The position numbers and the translations under genes are program-made. From an uncultured Muribaculaceae bacterium (lineage in GTDB: Bacteria > Bacteroidota > Bacteroidia > Bacteroidales > Muribaculaceae), in assembly GCA_944321715.1 (NCBI GenBank), contig CALUMJ010000001.1, positions 1 through 64,000 of the forward strand: a stretch of 64,000 bases of DNA. Reading direction: 5' to 3'. Below, piece by piece: positions 54,288-62,043 of this stretch. The notes beneath the pieces were generated by a model. The model did not search any database. It had not been told where the DNA came from and saw nothing but the letters and a program-made list of their open reading frames with translations. Numbering within the stretch: position 1 is the stretch's first letter; each line of letters starts with the position of its first letter.

Positions 54288-55934
54288 ATGAATGAATTTC
54301 ACTTTTTCGATAAGCCACCCGTGGCCGAGGATTTACCCGTGCGGCTCAACTCGCCATTCAATTATGCGCCCCATCCTCTTGCTGTGGCAGCAGCCATGCA
54401 TGTGAGGCGGCACATTGCTTCAGTGCAACAGCTTGACGACGAACTTGGCCACGGGAAAATGCTCGGCGTGCTTGTCGTTAAGACACAAGACGGGCAATGT
54501 GGATTTCTTGCCGCCTATTCAGGCTCGCTACAACAGCCCCTGCTGGCTCGACCCTATTTCGTGCCGCCAGTATTTGACTTGCTCGATGCTCAAGGATATT
54601 TCAAACGTGAAGAAGGTGCAATAACAAATATCAATGCCGAAATAGCAGCCATCGAAGGCAGCCCGCAACTGGCGCAAGCCCGTGCCGTAGCTATCCAAAT
54701 CAACAGCGAAGCCAAAACAGCCATTGCGCTATACAAGCAAGAAATGGCCACTGCCAAAGCTCGCCGCGATGCATTGCGGAAACTCGGGAACACCGACGAC
54801 AAAGCCCTAATAGCCGAAAGCCAGCACCAAAAAGCCGAACTGAAACGGTTACGCAAGGCTTGGGATGAAAAAGTAGAAACTGCAATACAACAAGTTGCTG
54901 TAATCGAAAACTCGATTGAAACTCTGAAAAAGCTACGCCGACAACGTTCCGAAGCATTGCAGCAATGGATTTTCGGGCAATTTTCAATGCTCAACGCACG
55001 TGGCGAACGGCGCAACCTGCTCGAAATATTTGCCTCAACCCCGCAACGCATCCCTCCTGCCGGGGCTGGCGAATGTGCCGCGCCGCGGCTGCTGCAATTC
55101 GCATTCATGCATCGGCTGCAACCGCTGGCTATTGCCGAGTTCTGGTATGGACAGCCACAAAGCGGACTTGTGAGGCACGATGGCAACTTCTACACTGCTT
55201 GCCGCGGAAAGTGCCTGCCAATATTGTCGTTCATGTTGCAAGGAATCGACATGGAAATCGACCCTCCTCACATTGTGCAAACTTGCAGCATGGCAAGCAT
55301 TATATATGAAGACCAGTGGATTATAGCCGCAGCGAAACCAGCAGGAATGCCATCAGTGCCAGGACGCAATTGTGGGCTATCGTTGCTCGAATGGCTGGCC
55401 TCGAAATATGCGCCACACAGTCCGATGGCCGTACACCGCCTCGACATGGACACCTCGGGCATCGTGGTGTTTGCCCGCGACAAAGACACTCACCGCCTGC
55501 TTCAAGCAATGTTTGCCCGGCACAAGATACAAAAGCGCTATGTGGCCATGCTCGATGGCATTGTTGCTGTCGACAGCGGCGTTATCGACCTGCCACTGCG
55601 CCCCGATTACGAGCATCGCCCGATGCAAGTGGTCGATTACAAAAATGGTTACCCTGCCGTGACACGCTACGATGTCGTCGAGCGTTATCCACAGCAGGGC
55701 AAGACATTGGTACATTTCTATCCTATCACTGGTCGCACCCACCAATTGCGGCTACATGCGGCACACCATGCAGGGCTCAACGCTCCCATCGCTGGCGACC
55801 GCTTGTATGGCAAGGGCAGCAATGCAGCCACCCGGCTGATGCTACACGCCGATAGGCTTGCATTCAGGCATCCGCACACAGGCAAGCAAATCGTGTTGCA
55901 AATTCCTCTACCACCAGGCTTCGGACGAACGTAA
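54288..55934 (+). CDS. RluA-family pseudouridine synthase with long coiled-coil N-terminus
   Basis: A 548-residue protein. Residues 1-300 hold an unusual extension: an N-terminal globular piece (1-110) and a coiled coil at about 110-230 (ITNINAEIAAIEGSPQLAQA, KAELKRLRKAWDEKVETAIQ). The synthase domain (from about 340) has the family signature MAVHRLDMDTSGIVVFARD with the catalytic Asp near residue 386 and the later TGRTHQLRLHAAHHAGLNAPI. The fused form is known in Bacteroidetes and proteobacteria. It isomerises uridine in rRNA or tRNA; the site is not evident. Its 3' end overlaps the convergent anti-sigma-like gene by 27 bases. Confidence 0.9.
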   Translation: MNEFHFFDKPPVAEDLPVRLNSPFNYAPHPLAVAAAMHVRRHIASVQQLDDELGHGKMLGVLVVKTQDGQCGFLAAYSGSLQQPLLARPYFVPPVFDLLDAQGYFKREEGAITNINAEIAAIEGSPQLAQARAVAIQINSEAKTAIALYKQEMATAKARRDALRKLGNTDDKALIAESQHQKAELKRLRKAWDEKVETAIQQVAVIENSIETLKKLRRQRSEALQQWIFGQFSMLNARGERRNLLEIFASTPQRIPPAGAGECAAPRLLQFAFMHRLQPLAIAEFWYGQPQSGLVRHDGNFYTACRGKCLPILSFMLQGIDMEIDPPHIVQTCSMASIIYEDQWIIAAAKPAGMPSVPGRNCGLSLLEWLASKYAPHSPMAVHRLDMDTSGIVVFARDKDTHRLLQAMFARHKIQKRYVAMLDGIVAVDSGVIDLPLRPDYEHRPMQVVDYKNGYPAVTRYDVVERYPQQGKTLVHFYPITGRTHQLRLHAAHHAGLNAPIAGDRLYGKGSNAATRLMLHADRLAFRHPHTGKQIVLQIPLPPGFGRT

Positions 55935-56237
55935 CATACTACGCAACACATACCATAGCAATGCCACTGTGACTGCCACCAATATAGCTGCCACAACGAC
56001 ATCTTTCACAAGAATGATGCCCGGTGTCAACGATAAGAAGAACCACAGCCACACCATGATGCACACGGCAAAACATACAATGTAGGTGGCAACCGTGAGC
56101 CACGTATAACTGCGCTTGGGCTTCGGCGGCAGACGGTTAAGCACCTTACGTGTAAACCATTCGTTGCTATCGGCGGCTTGCGGAGTATGTTCCTTGAGCA
56201 AAGCTCCCAATCTATCGTCTATTTCATCTCTTTTCAT
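55908..56237 (-). CDS. Small two-helix membrane protein downstream of an ECF sigma gene
   Basis: A 109-residue protein from the ATG at 56237 (MKRDEIDDRLGALLKEHTPQ), with a cytoplasmic head of about 45 residues ending FTRKVLNRLPPKPKR and two membrane segments (YTWLTVATYIVCFAVCIMVW, VVAAILVAVTVALLWYVL). Its position straight after the sigma factor gene, four bases from its stop, fits an anti-sigma factor, but no HHCC zinc motif is present. A membrane-tethered regulator is inferred from position only. Confidence 0.65.
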   Translation of the reverse strand: MKRDEIDDRLGALLKEHTPQAADSNEWFTRKVLNRLPPKPKRSYTWLTVATYIVCFAVCIMVWLWFFLSLTPGIILVKDVVVAAILVAVTVALLWYVLRSMLRSSEAWW

Positions 56238-56239
56238 AA

Positions 56240-56779
56240 TCACACATCTTTTTCAAGCAATTGAGCCAACTTTGCTTTCGCCCGGCTCAAGTGCGATTTA
56301 ACTGTTCCCTGCGGCATACCAGTTATATCCGATATTTTGCGTATCGGCAAGTCTTCGATATAAAACAGCGTGACCACGGCACGTTGCTGCTCGCTAAGCG
56401 ACTGCATCGCCGTGCGCACGTCTATCTGCGCATCGCTCATCGCCCCATGCCCGTCGGCGAGAAGATTGTCGGCAATGACATCGTCGCCTAAGTGTTCCTC
56501 ATGGCGTTTGCGCAAATAGGTATAATATTCGTTATACGCTATTCGGTAGAGCCACGTGCGGAACTTCGACAGCCCCCTGAAGCCTCGTATTCCCAAGTAT
56601 GCCTTGATGAATGTTTCCTGTGCAAGGTCGTCACTCAAGGCATCATCGCCCATGGTAAGGTTGAGGAAAAAGCGAGTGATGTCGCTGCGGTAGGCTTCGA
56701 CTATCTGCCCGAATGCGTCCCTGCTGTCACCAAGGACGCACCGAGCCAGCAATTTCAATTCTTCAACCCTGCTAAGCAT
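56240..56779 (-). CDS. ECF-type RNA polymerase sigma factor
   Basis: A 179-residue sigma-70 family factor. Region 2: ITRFFLNLTMGDDALSDDLAQETFIKAYLGIRGFRGLSKFRTWLYRIAYN at about 34-83, with the usual DD..Q.TF and FRTWLYRIA motifs. Region 4: LSEQQRAVVTLFYIEDLPIRKISDITGMPQGTVKSHLSRAKAKL near 128. It directs transcription of an unknown regulon. The next gene, three bases downstream, encodes a small membrane protein that may hold it inactive. A DUF6249-like membrane protein is upstream, 28 bases away, same strand. Confidence 0.93.
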   Translation of the reverse strand: MLSRVEELKLLARCVLGDSRDAFGQIVEAYRSDITRFFLNLTMGDDALSDDLAQETFIKAYLGIRGFRGLSKFRTWLYRIAYNEYYTYLRKRHEEHLGDDVIADNLLADGHGAMSDAQIDVRTAMQSLSEQQRAVVTLFYIEDLPIRKISDITGMPQGTVKSHLSRAKAKLAQLLEKDV

Positions 56780-56806
56780 CTTCTTATCGCGTTAGGCCTT
56801 GTGGAT

Positions 56807-57724
56807 TCACTTGGTTTCCTCTTGGCGATTGGCGGCAGTATCGTCGTGCGTGAACGTCGGCGGAACCGTGGTCGTAGCATTTGGCTGTTGCGGTGGGGTA
56901 GTAGTGGGCTGCTGCGGTTGGGGGGGCGGTACTGGCATACCTCCACGATGTGCCAAGAAGAATGGCAGCGACCTCGAAACCCCTATCAAGAACGGTATTA
57001 CCGACAATGCAGCCAGAAATTCCAAGCCCATGAATGCAAATACCAGAATCATTCCCAACCCGACGATTGCAAGCGTGATGCCATTGCGTGTTTCCCGGTC
57101 GTTGTTGTAGTTGAATATCTGCTGCGCCATCGTCATTGCCGGCTGCCGCTGCGTTTCGGCATTTGTGGCATTTTTTGCACTGTTCCGCCAAGTGCTGCTA
57201 TTGCCAGTATAGAAACTGTCGGGCAGCTGGTAGTTGTTTTCTATTGCCTTTTCAATTACTTTCATGCGGCGGCGGCGGTTGAGGTAATAAATCACCAAGC
57301 AGGCCATCACAGTGAGGAATATCGCCCCAAACACTATTGCCGTCAACACTATCACCTTCACGGCCTCGCGCTTGTCGTTCTGAATCATGTAACGGTAATC
57401 GGCGTCAAAGCCATTGCCATCATCGCCTTCTTCATCGTATGCGTAGCTATATGACGACGAGGCATACAGCGTGTCGTTAAGTCCCCTTACGATGTCATCC
57501 TTGTCGATGTTGGCTATGATTGCCGTGTCACCGTTCACGACCACTGTCGCCTTTGCCATCTGGCTGCCTGCGACGCTATCGACAGTGATATTTATGGAGC
57601 TATTATTGGTATGCATTGTGAAACCATTGCCCGAAACTTCGTGAACCTTATAATCTGTATTGCCCGAGGCAAAGCCCATCAAGGCAACAAATACTGCCAA
57701 TGCAGCTAAAATCGTTTGTTTCAT
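56807..57724 (-). CDS. Membrane protein with DUF6249-like domain
   Basis: A 305-residue protein: signal peptide (1-21, QTILAALAVFVALMGFASG), a secreted beta-rich part (25-95), a membrane segment (AVKVIVLTAIVFGAIFLTVM near 120-139) followed by a basic stop RRRRMK, then two further segments near 215-250 (ITLAIVGLGMILVFAFMGLE) and a Pro/Gln/Thr-rich cytoplasmic tail ending FTHDDTAANRQEETK. The middle fits DUF6249. It is encoded just before the sigma factor gene on the same strand, so the three genes probably form one envelope-sensing operon. Function unknown. Confidence 0.7.
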   Translation of the reverse strand: MKQTILAALAVFVALMGFASGNTDYKVHEVSGNGFTMHTNNSSINITVDSVAGSQMAKATVVVNGDTAIIANIDKDDIVRGLNDTLYASSSYSYAYDEEGDDGNGFDADYRYMIQNDKREAVKVIVLTAIVFGAIFLTVMACLVIYYLNRRRRMKVIEKAIENNYQLPDSFYTGNSSTWRNSAKNATNAETQRQPAMTMAQQIFNYNNDRETRNGITLAIVGLGMILVFAFMGLEFLAALSVIPFLIGVSRSLPFFLAHRGGMPVPPPQPQQPTTTPPQQPNATTTVPPTFTHDDTAANRQEETK

Positions 57725-57887
57725 ATCTTGTTATATTATTTGTTTTAATTGGTTGTTTCTGTGCATTAGATGACGCAAACGCATCAAAAAGTTGCACAAT
57801 ATGGGAAAAAAATTCCCAAACCGGCACAAGATTACATTACAAATCCTGTTCTGCGGTTTGGGAGAATACGATTTACTGACATATGTG

Positions 57888-58892
57888 TTAATGGAATGTT
57901 GCTGCCATTTCCATTATCATCTTTGGTGCAGGGCGGTAATTATAGAGAATTTCATACATGCAGTCGAGTATTGGCATTGGCACTTTTAACTCGCGGTTAA
58001 TCTCATATATGCACTTAGTACCATAATACCCCTCGGCGACCATTTCCATTTCCATCATGGCAGCTTTCACCGAGTAGCCTTTGCCTATCATCGAGCCAAA
58101 GTTATGGTTACGACTGAACCGAGAATAGCTGGTGACAAGCAAGTCGCCCAAATACACCGAATCGCAAATATTACGATGCCCCGGGCTGGCAACCGACACA
58201 AATGCATCCATCTCGCGAATGGCATTTGACAGCAATACGGCAAGGAAATTGTCACCGCCTTTCATTCCATGTACTATACCCGACGCGATGGCATACACGT
58301 TCTTCAGCACGGCGGCATACTCGATGCCTGTAACGTCGTCCGACATGATTGTGCGCATTGACTTGCAATTGAACCGCTCGGCCACAGCCGTTGCCAACTG
58401 CTGCGACTTCGACCCTATTGTAAGGTAGCTGAGACGTTCGAGTGCCACCTCCTCGGCATGGCACGGGCCGCTCATCACCACCACACGGTTCTCGTCGATA
58501 TTGTAGAACCTTTTCATATACTCCGATACTACAAGGTTCTCATCGGGTACTATGCCTTTCACGGCACTCACCAATTGCTTGCCACTGATGTCCACCGACA
58601 ACTTACCAAGGTGCGATTTCAAGTAAGGCGACGGCATTGCAAGCAACAACGTGTCGGCAATGGTGCTTACCTCGTTGATGTCGCTTGAGAAATATATGCG
58701 GTCTATGTCAAATCGCACATCCGACAGGTACACCGGATTGTGGTACAGCCGCTTAAAGTCGGCTATACGGTCGTCGCGCCGCATATACCACAATATGTCG
58801 TCGTCCTGTGCAAGCAATAGCAGCTTCGCCAAGGCAGTAGCCCAGCTACCGCCCCCCATGACTGCTATTTTGCCTGTCAAGTTTCCATTCAT
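57888..58892 (-). CDS. gpsA: NAD(P)H-dependent glycerol-3-phosphate dehydrogenase
   Basis: A 334-residue dehydrogenase that makes sn-glycerol-3-phosphate for phospholipids. The dinucleotide loop IAVMGGGSWATALAKLL is near 9-25, the catalytic lysines are in LVSAVKGIV and FEYAAVLKNVYAIA-like ATVLKN (GIEYAAVLKNVYAIASGIVHG near 182), and the end PMPILDCMYEILY is standard. The ATG at 58892 is chosen over a TTG at 58904. It follows lysS by 20 bases, the usual Bacteroidales order. Confidence 0.94.
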   Translation of the reverse strand: MNGNLTGKIAVMGGGSWATALAKLLLLAQDDDILWYMRRDDRIADFKRLYHNPVYLSDVRFDIDRIYFSSDINEVSTIADTLLLAMPSPYLKSHLGKLSVDISGKQLVSAVKGIVPDENLVVSEYMKRFYNIDENRVVVMSGPCHAEEVALERLSYLTIGSKSQQLATAVAERFNCKSMRTIMSDDVTGIEYAAVLKNVYAIASGIVHGMKGGDNFLAVLLSNAIREMDAFVSVASPGHRNICDSVYLGDLLVTSYSRFSRNHNFGSMIGKGYSVKAAMMEMEMVAEGYYGTKCIYEINRELKVPMPILDCMYEILYNYRPAPKMIMEMAATFH

Positions 58893-58912
58893 GATATTAT
58901 TCAATTATGTGA

Positions 58913-60646
58913 TTACTTGGCCGCTGCATTTTCAATCCACGATTTCACATCGTCAATCGTGGGATTGGCAAGCCCAAGTTTATACTTCTTGTTCAGTCCG
59001 CACAAGTCCTGATGCAGCTTGCCTACACCAGCACCGGCAAGAGCCTCTACCGTGAGGCAGCCAGCTTTCTGCAACACTTCGACCCACTCGGCAGGCACTC
59101 CAATGGCTGTATAAGCCTCGGCCTTGTCGCGCTTCTCCACTTTCTCGGGACGCATTTGCGGGAATAATAGGACTTCTTGGATGGTAGATTGACCTGTCAT
59201 GAGCATCACAAGGCGGTCCATACCTATGCCCATGCCCGATGTCGGCGGCATACCATATTCGAGTGCGCGCACGAAATCCTGGTCGATAAACATCGCTTCG
59301 TCGTCGCCCTTCTCGCTCAAGCGCAATTGTTCCTTGAAACGTTCGGCCTGGTCGATGGGGTCGTTAAGCTCAGAATATGCGTTACACAGCTCCTTGCCGT
59401 TGACCATAAGCTCGAAACGCTCGGTGAGGTCGGGATTGTTGCGGTGACGCTTGGTGAGCGGCGACATCTCCACCGGATAATCGGTGATGAACGTGGGTTG
59501 TATGTAATTGCCCTCGCAAAATTCGCCGAAAATCTCGTCGATGAGCTTGCCCTTGCCCATGGTTTCATCCACTTCCATCTTCAATTGCTTGCACACCTCG
59601 CGTATTTCATCCTCGCTCTTGCCCGTGAGGTCATAACCGGTGAACTCCTTGATGCTGTCGAGCATCGTCACACGCTTGTAGGGTGCCTTGAAGTTGATTA
59701 TGTTGTCGCCCACTTTCACCTCGTAAGTGCCATTCACGTCCATGCACACTTTTTCGAGCATCTGCTCGGTAAAGTGCATCATCCAATTGTAATCCTTGTA
59801 GGAAACATATATTTCCATGCACGTGAACTCGGGATTGTGGGTGCGGTCCATGCCCTCGTTGCGGAAATTCTTTCCAAACTCATACACGCCTTCAAACCCG
59901 CCCACAATCAGCCGTTTCAGGTAAAGTTCATCGGCAATGCGCAAGTATAGCGGAATGTCGAGTGCATTGTGGTGGGTGATAAAAGGCCGTGCGGCAGCTC
60001 CGCCGGGAATTGATTGCAATATTGGAGTTTCTACTTCAAGATAGCCCTTAGAATTGAAATATTCGCGCATGGAATTGTAAACCTTCGTGCGCTTGATGAA
60101 AATATCTTTTACGTAATCGTTGACAATCAGGTCAACATAGCGGCGGCGATAGCGCAGTTCAGGGTCGTCGAATGCGTCATATTTCACCCCATCTTTCATC
60201 TTCACAATCGGCAGTGGGCGTATCGACTTGCTAAGCACCGTCAACTTTTGTGCATGCACAGTTATTTCGCCCATCTGGGTACGGAAAACGAAGCCCTCTA
60301 CGCCAACGATGTCGCCTATGTCGAGAAGTTTCTTGAAAACCACGTTATACAAGTCCTTGTTGTCGCCTGGGCACAAGTCGTCACGACTTATATAAACCTG
60401 TATTCTTCCTTTTGAGTCTTGTAATTCCATGAACGAGGCTTTACCCATTATGCGGCGCGACATTATGCGACCCGCAATGCTCACTTGGCGTTGTGGAGCG
60501 TCGTCTTTAAAATTATCCTTTATCTCATCGGTATAGGCCGTTACCACATACTCAGCTGCCGGATAAGGCTCGATGCCCATCCGCCTCAATTCATCAAGGC
60601 TGTTGCGCCTAACAATCTCTTGTTCGCTCAAATCAAGAATACTCAT
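58913..60646 (-). CDS. lysS: Lysyl-tRNA synthetase
   Basis: A 577-residue class II synthetase. The OB-fold anticodon-binding domain (60-150) includes [33 protein letters not shown]. Class II motif 2 is [22 protein letters not shown] near 255, and motif 3 is [17 protein letters not shown] near 480. A C-terminal extension after about 505, ending SWIENAAAK, has a helix-hairpin-like part ([17 protein letters not shown]), seen also in other Bacteroidetes enzymes. First gene of the lysS-gpsA pair. Confidence 0.96.
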   Translation of the reverse strand: MSILDLSEQEIVRRNSLDELRRMGIEPYPAAEYVVTAYTDEIKDNFKDDAPQRQVSIAGRIMSRRIMGKASFMELQDSKGRIQVYISRDDLCPGDNKDLYNVVFKKLLDIGDIVGVEGFVFRTQMGEITVHAQKLTVLSKSIRPLPIVKMKDGVKYDAFDDPELRYRRRYVDLIVNDYVKDIFIKRTKVYNSMREYFNSKGYLEVETPILQSIPGGAAARPFITHHNALDIPLYLRIADELYLKRLIVGGFEGVYEFGKNFRNEGMDRTHNPEFTCMEIYVSYKDYNWMMHFTEQMLEKVCMDVNGTYEVKVGDNIINFKAPYKRVTMLDSIKEFTGYDLTGKSEDEIREVCKQLKMEVDETMGKGKLIDEIFGEFCEGNYIQPTFITDYPVEMSPLTKRHRNNPDLTERFELMVNGKELCNAYSELNDPIDQAERFKEQLRLSEKGDDEAMFIDQDFVRALEYGMPPTSGMGIGMDRLVMLMTGQSTIQEVLLFPQMRPEKVEKRDKAEAYTAIGVPAEWVEVLQKAGCLTVEALAGAGVGKLHQDLCGLNKKYKLGLANPTIDDVKSWIENAAAK

Positions 60647-60790
60647 GTTATATATCGGTCTTATATATTATAATTTTGCAAAGTTACAAATTTCCATAAA
60701 ACTTCCACCGCATTTCGCTCACAAATTCCTGCGCATGCGGCACTCGGTTTTTGCTTGCAATCCGAAAATTTGGTATAGGTATCCTTAATT

Positions 60791-61453
60791 TTATGTCCAA
60801 CCCATTATTATTCTAATCTTACGACAAGTGTCCTCGAATCGGTCGATTTGTTGCAACCATTTAGGAACATCCCTATTCATCCACCCCATTACTTGTATCA
60901 TTTCTCGATGGACACCTTCCACATGATTCAAATTCCAGCAAACTGATTCATTGTGAAACACCCTGTTTCTGAATGTTCGAAATTTGTTCAAAGGGGCTGC
61001 CACATTCTTGCGCTGCCTATCTCGCTTAGGCATATATGGGAACGCCCTGCGCAAGTCCTTCCACAGCAAACGCTCATATTCGCTATTTAACAAAGATACC
61101 CAGAAACCCAAAGTCAGTTCGGCCGTCACTTTCGAAGGCGTAATCATTTCATGTCGTCCTGCAATCTGCCTGTTTGCCTGTGTAATGTAATGGTTCAATT
61201 TTGCAAGTCCTGCTGTTGTTGGAAAAACCGCATACCAATCTTCCCGTCTTGTCATAGTTTCAAGTTCTCGGCATAGTGCGTTCCGTAACGTGACTTCAAA
61301 CACCGACAAACTAACGTAGCACGCCTCTGCCAATTGTAAATTGCACCGATAATGCTTTATGGCACGTGCTTCATCATCAGGATAGAGGCTAAAATACCTC
61401 TCCATGCGCTTAGTTGAAAACACTTTCTCGAAGAAATATTTGTCATGTTCCAT
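60791..61453 (-). CDS. Abi-family (AbiD/F-like) protein with HEPN motif
   Basis: A 220-residue soluble protein of the Abi_2-type group. ERYFSLYPDDEARAIKHYRCNLQLAEA near 18-44 and LSVFEVTLRNALCRELETM near 49 match the family's N-terminus; the C-terminal half has RTFRNRVFHNESV near 159, an R-x4-H HEPN ribonuclease-type motif. Abi proteins abort phage growth by killing or halting the host, often by RNA cleavage. No antitoxin gene lies next to it and it stands alone between lysS and a noncoding gap, so it is a solitary defence gene, intact as far as can be seen. Confidence 0.8.
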   Translation of the reverse strand: MEHDKYFFEKVFSTKRMERYFSLYPDDEARAIKHYRCNLQLAEACYVSLSVFEVTLRNALCRELETMTRREDWYAVFPTTAGLAKLNHYITQANRQIAGRHEMITPSKVTAELTLGFWVSLLNSEYERLLWKDLRRAFPYMPKRDRQRKNVAAPLNKFRTFRNRVFHNESVCWNLNHVEGVHREMIQVMGWMNRDVPKWLQQIDRFEDTCRKIRIIMGWT

Positions 61454-61665
61454 GTTTCTGTGTATTTTTGCATTGCAGTCCCGGTCATTCCTCTCCCAGC
61501 TTTTAGATACTGGTGATGAATCCGGGTTTTTTTATGCCTTTTTACAAAGATACTGCTTTCGTACAATTCCACATATTTTCTTCACTCTTTCAGCCCAAAT
61601 TATAGTGGTCAGTTGGAGTTAAAGCGCCACTGGGAACTGTGTCATAATTGCGGTATTTCCAGTTT

Positions 61666-61696
61666 GTAGGAATACGCACGAAACATGCGCCCCTAC
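61666..61696. repeat. Degenerate single palindromic module, copy D
   Basis: GTAGGAATACGCACG followed by AAACATGCGCCCCTAC resembles the inner GTAGGGACGCACG/CGTGCGTCC module of copies A and B with several changes; the outer ends are not recognisable. Confidence 0.5.
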
Positions 61697-61918
61697 GAGC
61701 TGGTGACTATTTTGGTACAACTACTCACGAGCTATCACGTGGGTTAAATGAAAGAACGTGCCCGCCAGCCTTGCGATATCTCGGCGATACAATGCGCCGA
61801 TGCAATAAATACACGCAATCACACGATTATAATTATTGTGTAGGTTCAATTTTTACACATCTCAGGGCTTCTACAATTGATGCAAATGCGTCAATTGGCG
61901 TACAAATGCGTCAAAAAT

Positions 61919-61934
61919 GCGCTTGTACAAGCGC
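61919..61934. promoter_or_regulatory. 16-base perfect palindrome
   Basis: GCGCTTGTACAAGCGC is its own complement; GTACAA/TTGTAC also pair across 61900-61928. It may be a regulator-binding site of the secreted repeat-protein gene 110 bases downstream. Confidence 0.5.
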
Positions 61935-62043
61935 AATTGCTGCAAAGTTGTTAATAATTGCTTAAAACGGCTCTGCTTATTAATCCGACTCAAAATAACT
62001 TCGCAGCGTAAAGATTTACATGAACCTAAACCAATTTTTTATT

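Larger units (their letters stand above)
61454..62043. other. Intergenic region before the last gene
   Basis: 590 bases without a gene. It holds a degenerate palindromic module (61666-61696) and, at 61877-61934, a cluster of short inverted repeats and two ATGCGTCAA copies ending in a perfect palindrome. The promoter of the 62044 gene should lie in its right part; a TAACTTCG near 61999 is a weak -7 candidate. Confidence 0.5.
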
